NCBI RefSeq assembly: GCF_933775445.1
Contig: NC_065873.1
Location: 3,658,001 to 3,722,000, forward strand
Length of the DNA stretch: 64,000 nucleotides
Origin: Argentina anserina
Lineage: Eukaryota > Streptophyta > Magnoliopsida > Rosales > Rosaceae
Reading direction: 5' to 3'
Part shown: positions 1 to 11,093 of the stretch, piece by piece
How positions within the stretch are numbered: position 1 is the stretch's first letter
Layout of the letters: each line of letters begins with the position of its first letter
The notes under the pieces: model-generated
The model's database searches: none
Seen by the model: only the letters and a program-made list of their open reading frames with translations
What the model was told of the DNA's origin: nothing
Position numbers and translations under genes: made by a program

Positions 1-58
1 AGTAAGAATCAACTCTATTTCATAGAGTTTGTCATCTTACCTATCACGCACGCTGTCA
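1..58 (+). repeat. 3' end of 5' LTR of Ty3/gypsy element (truncated by window edge)
   Basis: These 58 bases recur without a mismatch at 4825-4882, the end of the downstream LTR, and both copies finish in CTGTCA. A tRNA-Met-type primer binding site (TGGTATCAGAGC) follows at 61-72. Together this marks the end of a 5' LTR. Identity of the two LTR ends suggests a recent insertion, but only 58 bp can be compared. Confidence 0.9.
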
Positions 59-60
59 GT

Positions 61-72
61 TGGTATCAGAGC
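61..72 (+). other. Primer binding site (initiator tRNA-Met type)
   Basis: TGGTATCAGAGC is the classic complement of the 3' end of plant initiator tRNA-Met, used to prime minus-strand synthesis. It lies 2 bp after the LTR end and 10 bp before the gag-pol start codon at 83. Confidence 0.9.
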
Positions 73-82
73 TTAGGCCATT

Positions 83-3000
83 ATGCCTCTAAGGAGGGGA
101 CGTGGAGGAGCGACTCAGGGACGTGGCAACGATGAAGAGGTTGAGCGTTTGGCTCAACAAGTTGAGCGCCTCACCCAACAGGTGGAGGCCTTAGTTCAGC
201 AACAACATGATGAAGATGAATTTGATGACGAAATCAATCCTTTCAGTGAAGAAGGTGAGAGAGGAGAGCGGAGGCTGGTTCAGAATGTTAATACAAGGCG
301 ATGGGAGACGGGCATGAGGATTGACATTCCTGAATTCCATGGCAGTCTTCAGCCTGAGGAATTCGTGGATTGGCTAAATTCTGTGGAGGAGGTTTTGGAG
401 TTCAAGGAGGTTCCTGAAGACAGAATAATGTCACTTGTAGCTACCAGATTTCGTGGGCGTGCCTCAGCTTGGTGGCGACAATTGAAAGCAACTCGTTCGC
501 GACAAGGCAAAAATAAGATCACAGTGTGGGAGAAAATGAAGAAGCACATGCGCAGCTCTTTCCTACCACCCAACTACTCCAGGTTGATCTATCAGCAGCT
601 GCAAAATCTGAAGCAAGGAAACCGAACAGTGACAGAGTATACCACCAAATTCTATCATTTGATAGCTCGTTGCGATCTTGGGGAAACGGATGAGCAGCTA
701 GTGTCAAGGTATATTGCAGGTCTCTGTACCGAGTTTCAAGATACATTAAATTTGCTAGATCCATTTACTGTGGCAAAAGCACAACAACGAGCCCTACAAT
801 TGGAGAAGCAAATCGCTCGAAAAACAGGCAGAGGTGGGGCCTGGTCCCCTAGCAGTCCAAGTAATCGAGGTGCTGTCAGCAACTCAGCCCCTAGTCGCAC
901 ACCAGCTTCACAAGTTCAGAATGTGAAACCACACATGAGCGAACCTCCAGCCAAAATACAAGATGTGGGGGTTGGACGTGCTGGTACTCGCTGCTTCAAA
1001 TGTGGTGAGTCTGGACACCGGATGGCTGATTACAAGAAAGAAGGAAGGGCTGGTAAGGGCTTGTTCATTGAGAATGAAGAAAATTCACTACAAGAATATG
1101 CCGATTTCGCACAGGCTCCTATTTATGATGACTATGGTGGGGATGATGATGTTTCTGAGGAGTTTGTGAAGGGTGATGAAGGGCCGTTGCTTGTTGTACA
1201 AAGGACATGTTTTACCCCTCGAGAAGTAGAAGGTAGTGATGGGTGGCTTCACAATAATATTTTTCAGTCCACTTGTACAATTGGTGGAAAGGTGTGTAGG
1301 TTGGTAATTGACCCAGGCAGTTGCGAAAATGTTATCTTGGAGACACAACAACACCCTCATCCATATAAGCTTTCATGGCTGCAGAAGACTAATGATGTGA
1401 AAGTTTCAAAGAGGGCTCTTGTTCCTTTCTCTATTGGTACAAGCTATAAAGATAAGGTGTGGTGTGATGTTGTGCCGATGGATGCTTGCCATATTCTTTT
1501 GGGACGACCATGGGAGTATGATAGACATGTGACACATGATGGACGGAAGAACACATACAACTTCATGTTCAATAATACTAAAATCACTCTCCTGCCAACT
1601 CGGGAACAAGTCCCAAAGCCAACCCATGGTAAGTCTTCGATGATTTTATTATCAATGAAGAAATTCGTGGGAGAAATTCATGATACCGGAGTGGTCTACT
1701 TGTTGGTTGGTAAAGAGAAATCTAGTGATTTGTCTCCTATCCCTGTCCCTGTACAAGCTTTATTAGAGGAGTTTCAAGATGTCTTTCCTGAAGAAATGCC
1801 GGCAGGACTACCACCTTCTCGTAACATCCAACACAGAATTGATTTGATCCCTGGAGCAACCTTACCAAATAAGGCGCATTATCGGATGAGCCCCAAAGAA
1901 CATGACGAACTGAGACGACAAGTAGAGGAGTTATTGGCAAGAGGATACATCAGGGAAAGCATGAGTCCTTGTTCAGTTCCGGCCTTAATTACGCCAAAAA
2001 AAGATGGGACATGGCGCATGTGTATAGACAGCAGAGCCATTAATAAAATCACGGTACGTTACCGTTTTCCCATTCCTCGTTTGGATGACTTGCTAGATCA
2101 ATTGTCAGGTGCTACTGTTTTCAGCAAGTTAGACCTTAAAAGTGGGTATCACCAAATTCGGATCAAAGATGGGGACGAGTGGAAAACAGCTTTCAAAACT
2201 CGTGAAGGCTTATACGAATGGTTGGTCATGCCTTTTGGCCTCTCTAATGCTCCTAGTACTTTTATGCGGGCAATGAATGAGTTGCTTCGACGGTTTATTG
2301 GAAAGTGTGTGGTGGTTTACTTTGATGACATCCTTATTTACAGCCCAAGCATTGAATTACACCTACAACATCTAAGAGAGGTCCTAGAAGTCTTGAGAAA
2401 GGAGAAGTTTTATGCAGCAGTGAAGAAGTGTTCTTTTATGACTGACAAGGTGTTGTTCCTTGGCTATGTGGTGTCAAAAGATGGGATTCTTGTAGACCAG
2501 TCCAAAGTGGAAGCAATCAAGAATTGGCCAATGCTGAGAAATCTACAAGAAGTCAGAAGTTTTCACGGGTTAGTATCTTTCCATAGACGCTTTATACAAA
2601 ACTTCAGTTCTATTATGGCGCCTATAACCGATTGTATGAAGAGTGGGAAATTCAGTTGGACTGAGGAGGCCACTGTAGCTTTTCAAGCCATCAAGGAGAA
2701 GCTAGTTACTGCCCCTGTTTTGACATTGCCGGACTTTAACAAACCATTTGAATTGCATTGTGATGCATCCAAAGTCGGCATTGGGGCTGTTTTAAGCCAA
2801 GAGGGGCGACCAGTAGCTTTTTACAGTGAAAAGCTAAATGGCTCCAAGGTGAACTACATCACATATGATGTGGAGTTTTATGCTGTTGTTCAAGCCCTCA
2901 AGCATTGGCGTTCTTATTTAGCTCATAATGAGTTTATCTTATATTCTGATCATGAGGCCTTAAAACATCTCCATGCACAAGATAAGCTCTCTGCTAGGCA

Positions 3001-4453
3001 TGCTAAATGGGCATCATATTTGCAGCAGTTTACATTTGTAATTAAGCACAAATCTGGTGCCTTGAATAAAGTGCCGGATGCTCTTAGTAGGCGAGCGAAT
3101 TTTCTCACCACCATGAATACTCAGGTGCTTGGGTTTGATTCATTGCGTGACTTATTTTCTACAGATTCCTACTTTGGACCTATATTGAAGGATGTGGAAT
3201 CATGCCTACGATCTGACTTTATCCTTCATGATGGTTTTTTATTCAAAGAAAATCGATTGTGCATTCCGATGTCCAGTTTGCGTTTGAAGATCATTAGTGA
3301 GCTGCACAATGAAGGTCATATGGGGCGAGATAAGACATTGCAGCTGGTGATGAATTCATATTATTGGCCAACCCTACGACGTGAAGTCACTAAATTTGTT
3401 GGAGGTTGTAGGGTGTGTCAGTTATCCAAAGGTGTAGCAACTAATGCTGGCTTGTACATGCCATTACCAGTTCCTGAACGACCATGGGAGCATGTCAGCA
3501 TGGACTTTGTGTTGGGACTTCCTCGCACTCAGCGAGGTAAGGACTCCATTTATGTGGTGGTTGATCGGTTTTCAAAAATGGCACACTTTATTCCATGTAA
3601 GAAGACCACAGATGCTGTTAATGTGGCACTGCTTTTCTTTCAAGAGGTGTATCGACTTCATGGATTGCCAAAATCCATTGTTTCTGACAGAGACACTAAG
3701 TTTCTTAGCCATTTTTGGCGGTGCTTGTGGAAGCTTGTCAACACAAAACTTAATTACAGCAGTGCCTATCACCCTCAAACCGATGGACAAACTGAAGTTG
3801 TCAACCGGTCGCTTGGTAATCTGTTGCGGAGTTTGGTAGGAGACAATCTCAAGTCTTGGGATCAGAAGTTAAGTCAGGCTGAATTTGCTTTCAACCATTA
3901 TGTCAACAGGAGCACTGGATTCAGCCCATTCTTCATCACTTATGGCTATAACTCAAGGTCGCCTCTAGACCTTGCTCCTACTCCGAACCTGCAGCATGCT
4001 CATGTGAAGGCTGAAGATTTTGTGGCTAACCTCCAACAAATCCATACCACAACAAAGCATCGACTTGAGGACGCCAATACAAAGTATAAGCAAGCAGCTG
4101 ATATGAAACGGCGACATGTGGAATTTGAGGTTGGTGATTTTGTATGGGCTGTGTTGACAAAAGATCGTTTTTCAGTTGGGGAGTACAACAAGTTGGCTGC
4201 CAGAAAGGTTGGACCAGTGGAAGTTATAGGGAAGATAAATCCGAATGCATATCGTTTGAAGCTTCCCAGTCACATCCGCACTGCTGATGTGTTCAATGTT
4301 AAGCATCTATCACCTTATCGTGGTGACAATAGTGAGGAAGAAGAAGTAAATTCGAGGGCGAATTTTTCACACCCTGGGGAGGATGATGCAGCTTGCATTG
4401 CAGACAACTATCTCTTTCGTCTGGATGGTCGAAAGAGCAAGGGTCGTAACTGA
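83..4453 (+). CDS. Ty3/gypsy gag-pol polyprotein (CRM-like clade)
   Basis: A single open frame of 1456 codons encodes gag, protease, reverse transcriptase, RNase H and integrase. Visible landmarks are a gag zinc knuckle near residue 305 (CFKCGESGHRMADY), a protease motif IDPGSC, the RT catalytic YFDDILIYS, an RNase H start LHCDASKVGIGAVLS, the integrase HHCC motif with HMGRDKTL and CRVC, and integrase catalytic segments MDFVLGLP, SDRDTKF and YHPQTDGQTE. A GPY/F-like end follows, with no chromodomain. The RT style and the frame running into the 3' LTR resemble the CRM/Galadriel group; this is inference. Odd points: the last zinc-knuckle Cys is Tyr (codon 1031-1033), and the protease triad reads D-P-G instead of the common D-S-G. 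Otherwise it looks capable of expression. Confidence 0.95.
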   Translation: MPLRRGRGGATQGRGNDEEVERLAQQVERLTQQVEALVQQQHDEDEFDDEINPFSEEGERGERRLVQNVNTRRWETGMRIDIPEFHGSLQPEEFVDWLNSVEEVLEFKEVPEDRIMSLVATRFRGRASAWWRQLKATRSRQGKNKITVWEKMKKHMRSSFLPPNYSRLIYQQLQNLKQGNRTVTEYTTKFYHLIARCDLGETDEQLVSRYIAGLCTEFQDTLNLLDPFTVAKAQQRALQLEKQIARKTGRGGAWSPSSPSNRGAVSNSAPSRTPASQVQNVKPHMSEPPAKIQDVGVGRAGTRCFKCGESGHRMADYKKEGRAGKGLFIENEENSLQEYADFAQAPIYDDYGGDDDVSEEFVKGDEGPLLVVQRTCFTPREVEGSDGWLHNNIFQSTCTIGGKVCRLVIDPGSCENVILETQQHPHPYKLSWLQKTNDVKVSKRALVPFSIGTSYKDKVWCDVVPMDACHILLGRPWEYDRHVTHDGRKNTYNFMFNNTKITLLPTREQVPKPTHGKSSMILLSMKKFVGEIHDTGVVYLLVGKEKSSDLSPIPVPVQALLEEFQDVFPEEMPAGLPPSRNIQHRIDLIPGATLPNKAHYRMSPKEHDELRRQVEELLARGYIRESMSPCSVPALITPKKDGTWRMCIDSRAINKITVRYRFPIPRLDDLLDQLSGATVFSKLDLKSGYHQIRIKDGDEWKTAFKTREGLYEWLVMPFGLSNAPSTFMRAMNELLRRFIGKCVVVYFDDILIYSPSIELHLQHLREVLEVLRKEKFYAAVKKCSFMTDKVLFLGYVVSKDGILVDQSKVEAIKNWPMLRNLQEVRSFHGLVSFHRRFIQNFSSIMAPITDCMKSGKFSWTEEATVAFQAIKEKLVTAPVLTLPDFNKPFELHCDASKVGIGAVLSQEGRPVAFYSEKLNGSKVNYITYDVEFYAVVQALKHWRSYLAHNEFILYSDHEALKHLHAQDKLSARHAKWASYLQQFTFVIKHKSGALNKVPDALSRRANFLTTMNTQVLGFDSLRDLFSTDSYFGPILKDVESCLRSDFILHDGFLFKENRLCIPMSSLRLKIISELHNEGHMGRDKTLQLVMNSYYWPTLRREVTKFVGGCRVCQLSKGVATNAGLYMPLPVPERPWEHVSMDFVLGLPRTQRGKDSIYVVVDRFSKMAHFIPCKKTTDAVNVALLFFQEVYRLHGLPKSIVSDRDTKFLSHFWRCLWKLVNTKLNYSSAYHPQTDGQTEVVNRSLGNLLRSLVGDNLKSWDQKLSQAEFAFNHYVNRSTGFSPFFITYGYNSRSPLDLAPTPNLQHAHVKAEDFVANLQQIHTTTKHRLEDANTKYKQAADMKRRHVEFEVGDFVWAVLTKDRFSVGEYNKLAARKVGPVEVIGKINPNAYRLKLPSHIRTADVFNVKHLSPYRGDNSEEEEVNSRANFSHPGEDDAACIADNYLFRLDGRKSKGRN

Positions 4454-4579
4454 TATGTTAAATGCATTTAATGTTTTGGGGAGGATGATGCAGCCTGCAT
4501 TGCAGACAACTATCTCTTTCGTCTGGATGGTCGAAAGAGCAAGGGTCGTAACTGATATGTTAAATGCATTTAATGTTTT
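4376..4579 (+). repeat. 102-bp tandem duplication across the pol/LTR boundary
   Basis: The segment starting GGGGAGGATGATGCAGC at 4376 recurs at 4478 with one visible difference (cagcTtg versus cagcCtg). It contains the polypurine tract, the presumed LTR start and the pol stop codon. The first copy still encodes the protein end; the second lies downstream. Confidence 0.9.
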
Positions 4580-4882
4580 GTCTTAATTAGATGAGTCTTT
4601 TATTTTCCTCTAAATCAGTTTTGGTTTACTGGAAGCCTTAAAGCTTCTGTAACTGATTTAGATTTCTGTTTAAAAGCTATGGTACAGCTTTTGGTATGTA
4701 GTTTTTTTTGGGGAGATTAAAATAAACAGAGAAACTTTCTCTTCTATCAACTTGGTATTCCTTAGGAATCAACAAGGCATAGTTCTCTTATTCTTGGCTA
4801 TTCTCTTCTGTGAGAATCAACAAGAGTAAGAATCAACTCTATTTCATAGAGTTTGTCATCTTACCTATCACGCACGCTGTCA
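4384..4882 (+). repeat. 3' LTR of the Ty3/gypsy element
   Basis: The polypurine stretch GGGGAGGA is followed by TGATGCAGC, taken as the LTR start, and the end CTGTCA at 4882 matches position 58. That gives about 499 bp, including the second 102-bp unit. The exact start is inferred because the 5' LTR start is outside the window. Confidence 0.75.
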
Positions 4883-6240
4883 ACTTCTTTCATGATCACC
4901 AACTTTCTTCCACTTCATTTCATGATCACTCACCCCACTCACTACATCATTATCTCTCATTTTTCTCTACTTTTTCCACCACCATTCTCCTCTATAAAAA
5001 CCTCCATCAACACCATCTCCATACACACCATTTTTCCACAACCAACCAAGAGAAACAGAGAGAGAGAGAGGGGAAGAAAAAATAGAGAGAAGAAGAGAAG
5101 AGAAATGGGAGAAGACCGACATGAAGAGCCGAAGCGAAGTCACATTCAATCTCCTCAAGCTACAACTCACATCTCCACAATGTGCTAAAATCTCATCAAG
5201 CTTCCACAAGAAAAAGGAAGTTCGGTCTCTTCTCATTTAATTCATCTTTCATGTATTCTTTGATGTTTTTATTCAAGATTATGTGTAACTAAATTGCTTA
5301 ATAGTTATGGGCTAATCAAAGCTCTAGATATGTCTTCGATTTCAAACTCCAATTGATTTATATAATTTTGTATGAGAATTTCTTCACTAATAGTTCATTG
5401 ATAATTCTATTGCATGTCTCATTGGGTCGATACTTTGATGCATGTTTTAGGATTTTATTATCTTGAATATGTATATGACCGGCATATCGTTGCATATTCT
5501 GTGAGAGATAACAAGTTCTTTGCAGGTACTTGTGTGAAGTGATTCCTTAGTAATCTAAGGCTATCGACATTGACCTTAGATTCTTTGTTGTTACTCAAAC
5601 GCTCTTAAAATTCATGATTTTAATTATTTTGGTCTAGATACCGACATTTCATAGATCAATTAATTGAGAATATAGTTAAGTCGATACCGACATGTCGCTT
5701 AACATGACAAATAAGAGAACGTAATACAGTTAATGCCCTAATGACAATGGCTTAACTATGAGTGCATTCATTTATAATTATTGACATTGTTTTGGGGTGA
5801 TTGAGACATATCTAGTGGTGGAGAGAAGTTACTAGCTATTGTTTTTCTCATATTTACATCCATATTTACTTTTTAATATTTTAATTTTAGTAGTACTTTT
5901 GTATTATTTATTTTTGTTCACCAATCAAACTAATTTCGAATATCCTCAAACGTTTTGTGGTAGTCCACCACTGTGTCTAGGTAGTGTCTATTTAATTTCA
6001 TAGTTTGGGGTTGAGTCTAGATTAGCTAATTAATTAGGTTTCCGCTCCTAGGTCGAGTCTGTCAAATTTCTGATTTACGCGTCTGTTTGTGTTTTTAAGT
6101 CTTAGTTTCACCAATTCTCTGTGGGTAATGACCCATATTTTCCATTTACTACATTTATATAATTGATTTGATAATAAAGTATTTTTGTAGGTGCTTTTGC
6201 GCCTATCACAAGACCAAAACAAAATCCCTAATAATTTTAC
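4883..6240. other. Non-coding repeat-like DNA, retroelement leader resemblance
   Basis: No credible protein is present. A pyrimidine-rich stretch with a TATA-like CTATAAAAACC near 4991 is followed by a GA-rich tract (5051-5106) and a long AT-rich sequence. Near 6195 is GTAGGTGCTTTTGCGCC. The pattern resembles a promoter plus untranslated leader of a non-autonomous LTR element, but no LTR pair was found, so the class is uncertain. Confidence 0.35.
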
Positions 6241-7178
6241 AACAACATAGAAATTTTAAAATTTAAGGGGTGAACTGATTTTTAATATAATGTTTATAGA
6301 AGTAAACTGAAATTAATTCTTAAATATATGCATATTTAGTTTGGGCTTCCTTGTAAGATGTTATCGAACACGGGTTGCCTCCTAAACAACTTACTAGAGT
6401 AAACAAGAGAGAACATTACGCTTGTAAAGAAAAGTAAGAATTATGAAGGCAAATAAAGAGCGCAGCAACAAAAAAAAAATACAAATGCTTTTGTTTTCAT
6501 TTATAACCAAGAAAAGGGCAATAGCTACACTTCTTTGAGAAAACAAGAGTTATTATAGCGGTAAGTTAAGGTTGATTAAGAGGCCTAAAATAAGAAGCTG
6601 GTGTCCTTAGCGATTAGGTCATTTAGGTGGGTGTAACAAACTAAATAATAACATTTTTGGCGTGTGTTTCCAAAAAAAGAAAAAGACATTCTAATGTGCT
6701 TGTAATGCCATTGAACTTCAAATTATTTTTCTTTATTTATTTATATAACTTTATATATTTATATAATACAATTTAAGTTATATACAATTAAGTATACAAT
6801 TAAGGCCCGATTATTGAATTACTCTAATTATTCTTTGTACAATATATTGCAATTTATTTCCTTAGTTAATTGAGTAATGCTAGGTAGTACATAATTTATG
6901 TGGCAGCTTAAGTGGCAAAGCTATGTCATCACAACACAAATTTGTTATTCATTTATTAATTCTATTTTTTATAATTATAAATTTCTATTTTTTTACTTCT
7001 CCTAATTAATCTTTTTACCCTAATGGGTTTCTTTACTTTATCTAATCCACTACTCTCTCCTCATTTCACGTCAACAACCGTTTTATCCTTCATCTCCAAC
7101 AAGGGAATAAAATAAATAATTGTTTTTTTTGAAGAGTATAAGGGTCTCAAGTGGAGTTGGAAAATTCTAGATAAGGAT

Positions 7179-7227
<49 letters not shown>

Positions 7228-7715
7228 TTTAGACCCAAAAGACAAACCGATTTGATATAGATATCTACGATATACATTCCAGATAGCCTTAAAAGAAAGT
7301 TTAGGCAGAGGGTGATATAGAGACTATAGGGTGTAGACGGTTTTACTGTTTTTTTTTTTCTTTTTTTTGGGGGCTCTTTTTCGTACGTTCCTATGTGTAT
7401 TTAAAAGCTAACACCTTAATAAGAAGCTGAACAATAAACCGTGAGAGCTACACAAGAATCAGTGTGTCGACATTGAAAATTAATTTATTATCATATATGT
7501 AGGACTAGCCTTTGCATTATTCTCTAATAGTATTATTGTATAACATGGATATATAATATGCATCTAGGACGTGCAAAAAAATAGCACCTTGGCTAGGTGC
7601 TTTATCTTTTGTAACAATTCATTGTCATGAGGTGTGCCCAAAAAACCTTTGAACGATATAGATGATGTAGAACTGATCTTATTCACGCTACCCAAATACC
7701 AAAGGGCGTTTTCAA
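6241..7715. other. AT-rich intergenic DNA with (TA)n microsatellite
   Basis: No gene was recognised. A pure TA run of about 40 bp lies near 7181-7222, and poly-T tracts near 7350-7370. A MITE-like segment within it is listed separately. Confidence 0.6.
6872..7045 (+). repeat. MITE-like repeat, copy A
   Basis: The stretch beginning GAGTAATGCTAGGTAG and running through CACAACACAAATTTGTTATTC to CCCTAATGGGTTTCTTTAC recurs in inverted orientation at 12886-12788 and 12060-11990. Two inverted copies in 6 kb indicate a dispersed element. The far terminus is not defined. Confidence 0.6.
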
Positions 7716-10119
7716 CTATTTTATTAACTCCTGTTTGGACAGTTCATCATTTATCTTGTGCAAGCCGGCTAAAACCATCATACACTTGTGTTCAGAATCG
7801 TATGCTAACTCCTTAATGTCATCAAAACTCTTCTGTATCTTGTCTAGCCAGAGACGGATCCAGGATTTAATAATAAGGTGTGCTAAATTTCGGCGAAGCC
7901 CAAATTTTTTTTTAAGGACTTCGTAGTAAAGCAATGATAATTTCAACATGGAAATAATAGTTTACGTCTATTAGAACAAGCCTGAAGACTGAGATTCAAG
8001 TTAAATGAATTTATCATATGTACTTTATGTTGATAAAAAAAAACTAGAAAAACATAACAAATAAACCCAAAAAACTAATATGAGAAGTAGATACGAATCA
8101 ATCGATATATACATGAGATTTCTTAATCAATATGATTATGGATGAGGATTTTTCAAATAAAGTGATTAAAATTTTAGAGTGACAAAGAATTGCAGAGGAT
8201 TGAGATGAGAGAGAGCGGAGTCATAGAGCGGTGGATAAGAAAAATAGTCTTGACTTTCAACCTATTTTTTCTTATATTTTTTTTCTTATGCTCTAACATG
8301 TAATAAAATTTAGGTTTCTTTTGAAAAAATGGGGTGGGCTGCAGCAAACCCCAGCCCACCTCTGCATCCGTGCCTGTGTCTAGCCTTTGTGATTCAGGCC
8401 TAGCATCCCATCCACCATAACTGATTTTAACCCTCGTGTGACTTCTTTTCACATCCTTCCTTCATCTTCTCAAGATATATTTATCAGGAATCTTAGATTT
8501 CTTATAACGAATCTTAGAAACCTGAAAGTGAACAGTTTTCTTCATCTCCCCAATCCTGATGTCTTTAGAAATCGTGTAATATAAGATTGAGCTATCTACT
8601 TCAACATAAATGAAGTCACAATACATTTTACCTGTTAATTCATCTCAAAACTCTTTGAACTTTGTAGCTATGTAAATATCATGTGCCTGTATTTCCATGT
8701 GATAATGAGTTGCACCAAGAAGGCTATATGAGAAACACTTGAAATCTTCATAGTTCTCTTTCTCCACCTTACTTCTCAATACATCTTCATATTGCTCAAC
8801 AAATTGTTTCAAGGTAGTCCTGGAATTGACATGACCATCAAAAAATGAATTCATACTTTCACTTATCTGGGTGGTAAACATTCCAGCCCAAAAACGATCT
8901 TTAACAAAGACTGAAACCCAACGACTTCTTTTTTCGTGCATGACACTCAACCAATCATTTTCCTGCAACTTATATTTTGTAATTTTCTCATCCCAACGTT
9001 ACTCAAACTCAACACGAGATAATGAATCATAAACTGTATTAAGCAAGGTTTTCAAGATAGATTCATATTATGTATATCCTTTCAGCTTTTCAGGAACCTT
9101 CTTCAATATATGCCATAAGCACCAACGGTGCCTAGTATTTGGAAACACAATCTCAATGACATTTCTCATGGCTCTATCTTGATTAGTAATTATTCCACTA
9201 GGAGCATTCCCAGACATGCATGCTAGCTAAGACATAAACAACCAAACAAATGTCTCAGTATCTTCACTTGAGATCAATCAACATCCGAGCAATATTGATT
9301 GACCGTGATGATTAACCCCCACAAATGGAGCAAGAGGCATTTCATACTTATTTATCAAATACGTATTGTCAATGTAACAACATCACCAAATTCCTGGTAT
9401 GCCGCCCTACTCCTTGCATCCGGCCAAAAAAATTTCTCAACCAACCATTTTCATTTATATCAATGGCATAAAAGAAACTAGCATTCTTAGCTTGCATATC
9501 CAAAAAGTAAGTTGTGAACAACAGTAGCATCACCTTCTTTGAGCCGCAATCGCCTTACTTTTTCAATGTGATTTCGGGCATATTTTTTTCAAAAATGGCA
9601 CATTTTCATAACCACAGGCTTTAACAATAATGGAGTTAAAACTCTTGTTTAACCCTATTTTAGCAACTCTTGTTTGATGAACTTAATTCACGATTAATTG
9701 GGAAATAACGAGATTTTTTTGGACTCAAACCATGGTTATGCTCAAGCTTTGCCGAATTGATTTTCCACTTTCTGTCAAGACATTTACCAAGTCTAATAAG
9801 TGCCTTGCAATCAATCTTAACACTTGGACATGCCTTTAAAGAGTTACTGGACTTACTTTTAAATTTTCTAGCTCGACCATAAGAGAAAGTATAGTACTTC
9901 ATATTTCCATCATTTCCTTTTAGTGATGTTCTCTTTCTTACATAAAATCCTAACTGCTTCCCAAATTTTTTTATAGTAATCATATGCCTCATCAATCAAA
10001 TCAAAATTCATCTTAACACAGGGCTCTTGAATCGATTCTTCAACACAAGGCTCTTGGATCAATTCTTCAACCTCATTCTCTTGAATATTTTCTATGTTTT
10101 TGGATGAATCATCCACCAT
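7716..10119 (-). pseudogene. FAR1/FHY3-related (MULE transposase-like) pseudogene
   Basis: The minus strand reads as a FAR1-RELATED SEQUENCE protein in pieces. An acidic N-terminus begins at 10119. The FAR1 DNA-binding domain lies around 9995-9665 (FGFYVRKRTS...LEHNHGLSP). MULE transposase segments follow, including NQDRAMRNVIE and ISESMNSFFDGHVNSRTTL (8968-8645). The C-terminal stretch IPDKYILRR...KDVKRSHTRVKISYGG lies near 8490-8390. The tail IQKSFDDIKELAYDSEHK ends at a stop near 7716. Several frameshifts and stops break it, and a hAT-like element (7849-8376) separates the last piece. The SWIM zinc-finger region expected between the HFQVS and IPDKYI segments is missing. The family includes domesticated light-signalling factors and mobile MULEs; which this was cannot be told. 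Confidence 0.85.
7849..8376. mobile_element. Non-autonomous hAT-like DNA transposon with 8-bp TSD
   Basis: The element starts CAGAGACGGATCCAG and ends so that its reverse complement reads CAGGCACGGATGCAG, a 15-bp imperfect terminal inverted repeat (12 of 15). It is flanked by perfect 8-bp repeats TGTCTAGC at 7841-7848 and 8377-8384. Eight-bp duplications and CAGNG-type ends are typical of hAT elements. No transposase is seen in its 528 bp. It sits inside the FAR1-like pseudogene. Confidence 0.85.
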
Positions 10120-10340
10120 TCCTATACAATTTGAAGTAATATATAATTTTTACATGTGTCTATAATACTGAAACTCTTAATTATCTCAATAAAATTATAA
10201 TATAAACTATGTACCTTGATCATTAGTGAGAACAATGTTCTCCAGTTCATTGGATAATTCTTCCATACCTTGATAACCTGAAAGAAAAGGCAAACATTGA
10301 CATTGACATTGACCCATTGTTCATATTCACTCAATAATCA

Positions 10341-10989
10341 TCATATCTAAACCTTCATTTCATTATAAATAAAATGAATAAGATTCAAATATATTACATT
10401 GTATACAATCGATCATGAGTTATCAAGCTTGTTATAATTCAGTTCCAATAATCAGCCTTCGTTTACTATTTTCTATTTATATTAAATATAATTTTATTGA
10501 CTATTTTTAGCTTCTGGTCATATACTTACAATCTACTTAATTATGAAGCACATGGAGGAGGGTTAGCAACTATGCTCTGACGGTGTGGAAGTATGGCTTC
10601 TATTGGTGAAGTATATATGTGGGATGACAAGAACAATGTAGCTAGAACAACTTTCATTGATGCGATGTAATATCCAACATAATTATTGATAAAATTATTA
10701 TCTCGATAATAAAAACAAACAAGAGTTATAGAGAACTAGCAAGATCAAAGAAGAAAACCCTAAACATTCTATAAACATTCTATACCCAAATGAAAACCCA
10801 CTTTCTTTGAGCCCTAATTAAAATTGCAGAAAAAAAAAACTAAGCACGTTTGAAGGAGGTTCTTGTGTGGAAACTTGTTCAATTATAGGTCTTGATCATC
10901 AATTTGAAGACTATATGATTTTGGTCCTTTAAACTTGCTCTATATAGTCATGAAGACTTATATGATCGATCAAAAATAGATGTTCTACT
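10341..10989. other. Non-coding AT-rich DNA
   Basis: No ORF, repeat pair or RNA gene was recognised between the FAR1-like pseudogene and the second hAT-like element. Confidence 0.5.
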
Positions 10990-11057
10990 CAGGGGCGGAG
11001 AGAAGTGGAAGGCTATATGGGCTTAAGCCCGTACAAGATTTTGGATAAAAAATCATA

Positions 11058-11093
<36 letters not shown>

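Noticed and set aside
4810..5236. Ser/His-rich and Arg-rich ORFs just after the first LTR
   Set aside because: They are low-complexity, overlap in several frames and on both strands, and span an LTR end and a GA-rich tract.
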